The notes beneath the pieces are model-generated. The model was not told the DNA's origin and did no database searches. It worked only from the letters and a program-made list of their open reading frames with translations. From contig NZ_VRTY01000015.1 in the NCBI RefSeq assembly GCF_008017455.1, forward strand, positions 1 to 64,000: DNA of 64,000 bases, in the 5' to 3' direction. Positions 62,115 to 64,000 of this stretch are shown in pieces; within the stretch, counting starts at the first letter, position 1; every line of letters begins with the position of its first letter. This DNA is from Pontibacter qinzhouensis (GTDB lineage: Bacteria; Bacteroidota; Bacteroidia; Cytophagales; Hymenobacteraceae). The translations under genes and the position numbers were made by a program.

Positions 62115-62193
62115 AGGAGTTGTTGTATGGCAAAAGGAAAGCTGCCCGTAACCCGACACAGGTCAGCAGCTGGAAGTGGCAGAAGATAAAGAA

Positions 62194-63222
62194 CTATTCT
62201 ATCTTCGTTCTAAGGGAGGAAGCCCGCACAATCAATTCGGAACGGAGGGTGATGGTATTGGTGATGGTAATGTCAGATAAGCCGTTGAGGTGATGAATCA
62301 GACTTCGGACAGCTACTTCGCCCATTTCGTAGCCAGGGTAATTCACGGTGGTCAGGTTTGGCTCAATAACCCTTGAAATAGGGTCGTTGTTGAAGCCAAC
62401 TACTGCTATATCATCTGGTATCATTATTCCGGCCTTTTGTAACTCTCTCATACAGCTTACCGCAGCAGTGTCGTTCGATACGAAAAGACCGTCGGGCATA
62501 GGCTGCATTTTCAGAATCTGCTGTGCCGCCTCCACGCCAGCCTCTTCACTCAGGTTCGTGATGAGGACGAAAGACTCATCGAAGGGCAGGTTGTTATCTA
62601 TTAGAGCGTATCTATAGCCTTTTAGCCTGTCGGCATATACGTTTCGTTTCTGGTTTGCGGTCAGGTGCAAAATGCGTTTGCAACCTTGTTTGGCCAGGTG
62701 GCAGGTAGCTTTGTAAGCTGCCTGGAAATTATCTATCACAATGCTGGTACACTGGTTATGCTCAATTACACGATCATAAAAAATAACAGGCGTACCTTTG
62801 CTGATAAATGGCTCAAAATGATCCATGGTGTCTGTTTCATAAGCCAGCGAGACCAGCAGGCCATCTACACGACTATCGAACATGGTGCGGGCATTGGTTA
62901 TCTCCTTTTGCATGGTCTCCAGCGACTGCGTAATTATCAGGTTATAGTCAGCGTTGTTGGCTTCTTTTTCCATGCCCGCCATTACCGACGACATAAAGGG
63001 GCTGTTAAGGCGGGGTACAATAACCCCGATGGTATTGGTGCGTTGCTTCCGGAGGTTGCTGGCAAAGATGTTCGACCTATAGCCCATTTGCGCCGCAATG
63101 TCACAGATTTTTTGCTTGGTGTTTTTGTTTACGGCCGGATGATCGTTTAGCGCTCTGCTCACAGTAGTAGGAGAGAGGTCTAATTCTTTCGCTATATCAT
63201 AGATTGTTATATCTTTATCCAT
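62194..63222 (-). CDS. LacI-family transcriptional regulator of the xylan locus
   Basis: 342 residues. The N-terminal helix-turn-helix and hinge read ITIYDIAKELDLSPTTVSRAL and MGYRSNIFASNLRKQRTNTIG (about 5-65). The sugar-binding periplasmic-protein-like domain spans about 65-335 (GVIVPRLNSPFMSSVMAGME, VAVVGFNNDPISRVIEPNLTTV). An operator identical to the one before susC lies 26-41 bp upstream of its start, so it probably represses itself and the susC side until an inducer, likely a xylan or glucuronate derivative, binds. It is the first gene of the reverse half. Confidence 0.93.
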   Translation of the reverse strand: MDKDITIYDIAKELDLSPTTVSRALNDHPAVNKNTKQKICDIAAQMGYRSNIFASNLRKQRTNTIGVIVPRLNSPFMSSVMAGMEKEANNADYNLIITQSLETMQKEITNARTMFDSRVDGLLVSLAYETDTMDHFEPFISKGTPVIFYDRVIEHNQCTSIVIDNFQAAYKATCHLAKQGCKRILHLTANQKRNVYADRLKGYRYALIDNNLPFDESFVLITNLSEEAGVEAAQQILKMQPMPDGLFVSNDTAAVSCMRELQKAGIMIPDDIAVVGFNNDPISRVIEPNLTTVNYPGYEMGEVAVRSLIHHLNGLSDITITNTITLRSELIVRASSLRTKIE

Positions 63223-63247
63223 AACCGGAAGTATTTATCAATTGTTG

Positions 63248-63263
63248 TTGCAATCGGTTGCAA
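63248..63263. promoter_or_regulatory. LacI-type operator upstream of lacI
   Basis: TTGCAATCGGTTGCAA, identical to the site at 45676-45691 before susC, and sharing TTG before and T after it. Its place right upstream of the lacI start suggests autoregulation. Confidence 0.78.
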
Positions 63264-64000
63264 TATAAAAAAATCCTGCTTGCTGCACTATGTTTTCAAA
63301 AAAAATATATGACTTCCACTATTGTTTTCTATACCTGATGCGTAGTTTCTGCAGTTGATCTCGTGGTCGACGTTTATTCTCTTTCTCGTGCTCCAAGACA
63401 TCCTTTCTAATTATGAGGATTTCCATACACAGAAACATTTTCTGGTATATCTACAGTGTTTAAGTTAAGTAATCGATTGCGCACAACACCTTTATCTGAA
63501 TTCAGTGTCTGTTAGAACTCTTTTCCAAAAGGATCTTCTGTAACAATGGTTTCCTCTTTCAACACGAGCATAGTAAATGAAGGAAAGGAGTTTTCAAATG
63601 CTGTTAGTACATAATGTTAACGCCGCTTATTTCTTCCAGGCATAGTATCCTTAGTGCTTGCCTGAAATAGTTAGATGATAGTATTTTAATTGCTTCCTAC
63701 ATGGCATTTCTACAATTCAGAAAACTCCACTCCTGTAAGCTCAACTTTTTATTATAGTTCAATCGGCATTGCCTGTATAAAGTGGTTTAGCTGATACTGT
63801 ACCTTTAGCTTTTATAACACATTTGGGAGAGACGGTACCAGTATCTAAACCTAACTATCGTTTGTGAAAATCGAATTATATTCGTAATATGCAAACGATT
63901 GCGCAGCTCGGTGCCAAACGTCATGTTTTTTAGATTGCCTGAACCAGCTGCCATAGCTGCAGTACAGTCCGTCTTCCCCAAATACCCTGGTACTTATAGC
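63264..64000. other. 737-bp right-end region without a recognisable gene
   Basis: No convincing coding frame on either strand. It contains a LacI-like site at 63890-63905 and a related partial site near 63472. Reverse frames open at the very edge have no start and no family resemblance. It may be the upstream region of a gene beyond the window. Confidence 0.4.
63890..63905. promoter_or_regulatory. Possible second LacI-family operator
   Basis: TGCAAACGATTGCGCA has the T-G-C-A-A-n-C-G-n-T-T-G-C core form. It shares CGATTGCGCA with a weaker site near 63474-63483. The target gene, if any, is outside the window. Confidence 0.4.

Overview
The window reads as chromosomal DNA of a Bacteroidota bacterium, most likely a Pontibacter/Hymenobacteraceae-type member of Cytophagales. 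This is inferred from a SusC/SusD pair, the general lack of Shine-Dalgarno sequences, the TIGR02587/TIGR02588 pair, EgtB/EgtD, and lipoprotein signals of the Bacteroidota kind. No rRNA, tRNA, CRISPR array, transposase or phage gene was seen.

Layout. 0-10 kb is housekeeping: an acetyltransferase, a CBS-domain membrane protein, HMG-CoA lyase with a LutA-like Fe-S protein, two related outer-membrane barrels, a membrane-protein pair with a tiny 26-residue ORF in front, and a cyanophycinase. 10-28 kb holds a NudK-type NUDIX hydrolase, a frameshifted membrane gene, OmpA-like and PRC-barrel/DUF2382 genes, a guanidine-modifying (deiminase-fold) enzyme, a ferredoxin and its reductase, cyanophycin synthetase, a disordered Gly/Ser/Tyr-rich protein, a STAS protein, an orphan NarL-type regulator, PepD and ArsC. 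28-39 kb has MFS and MATE exporters, an ergothioneine-type egtB-egtD operon with a class I aminotransferase, menC, a lipoprotein and a DinB protein.

39.7-44.9 kb is an L-fucose oxidation cluster: permease, SDR, FAH-family hydrolase, lactonase and zinc dehydrogenase. The expected fuconate dehydratase is not present. 45-63.3 kb is a glucuronoxylan utilisation locus. The forward genes are SusC, SusD, mannonate dehydratase, GH115 and GH43. The reverse genes are LacI, GH67, an SDR and a GH10 xylanase. Together they would bind xylan oligosaccharides, remove methylglucuronic acid and arabinose/xylose branches, cut the backbone and pass glucuronate towards mannonate. An identical LacI-type operator lies upstream of susC and of lacI. 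A second palindrome is shared by the fucP and susC upstream regions.

The most unusual feature is a family of 21 short intergenic repeats of almost constant length (57 bp, two copies 58 bp). They have conserved ends and a small central hairpin and are scattered through the window on both strands. About ten lie just after a stop codon in one fixed orientation, so they may act in RNA 3' ends or be non-autonomous mobile elements. I know of no named family that matches them, but no database could be searched.
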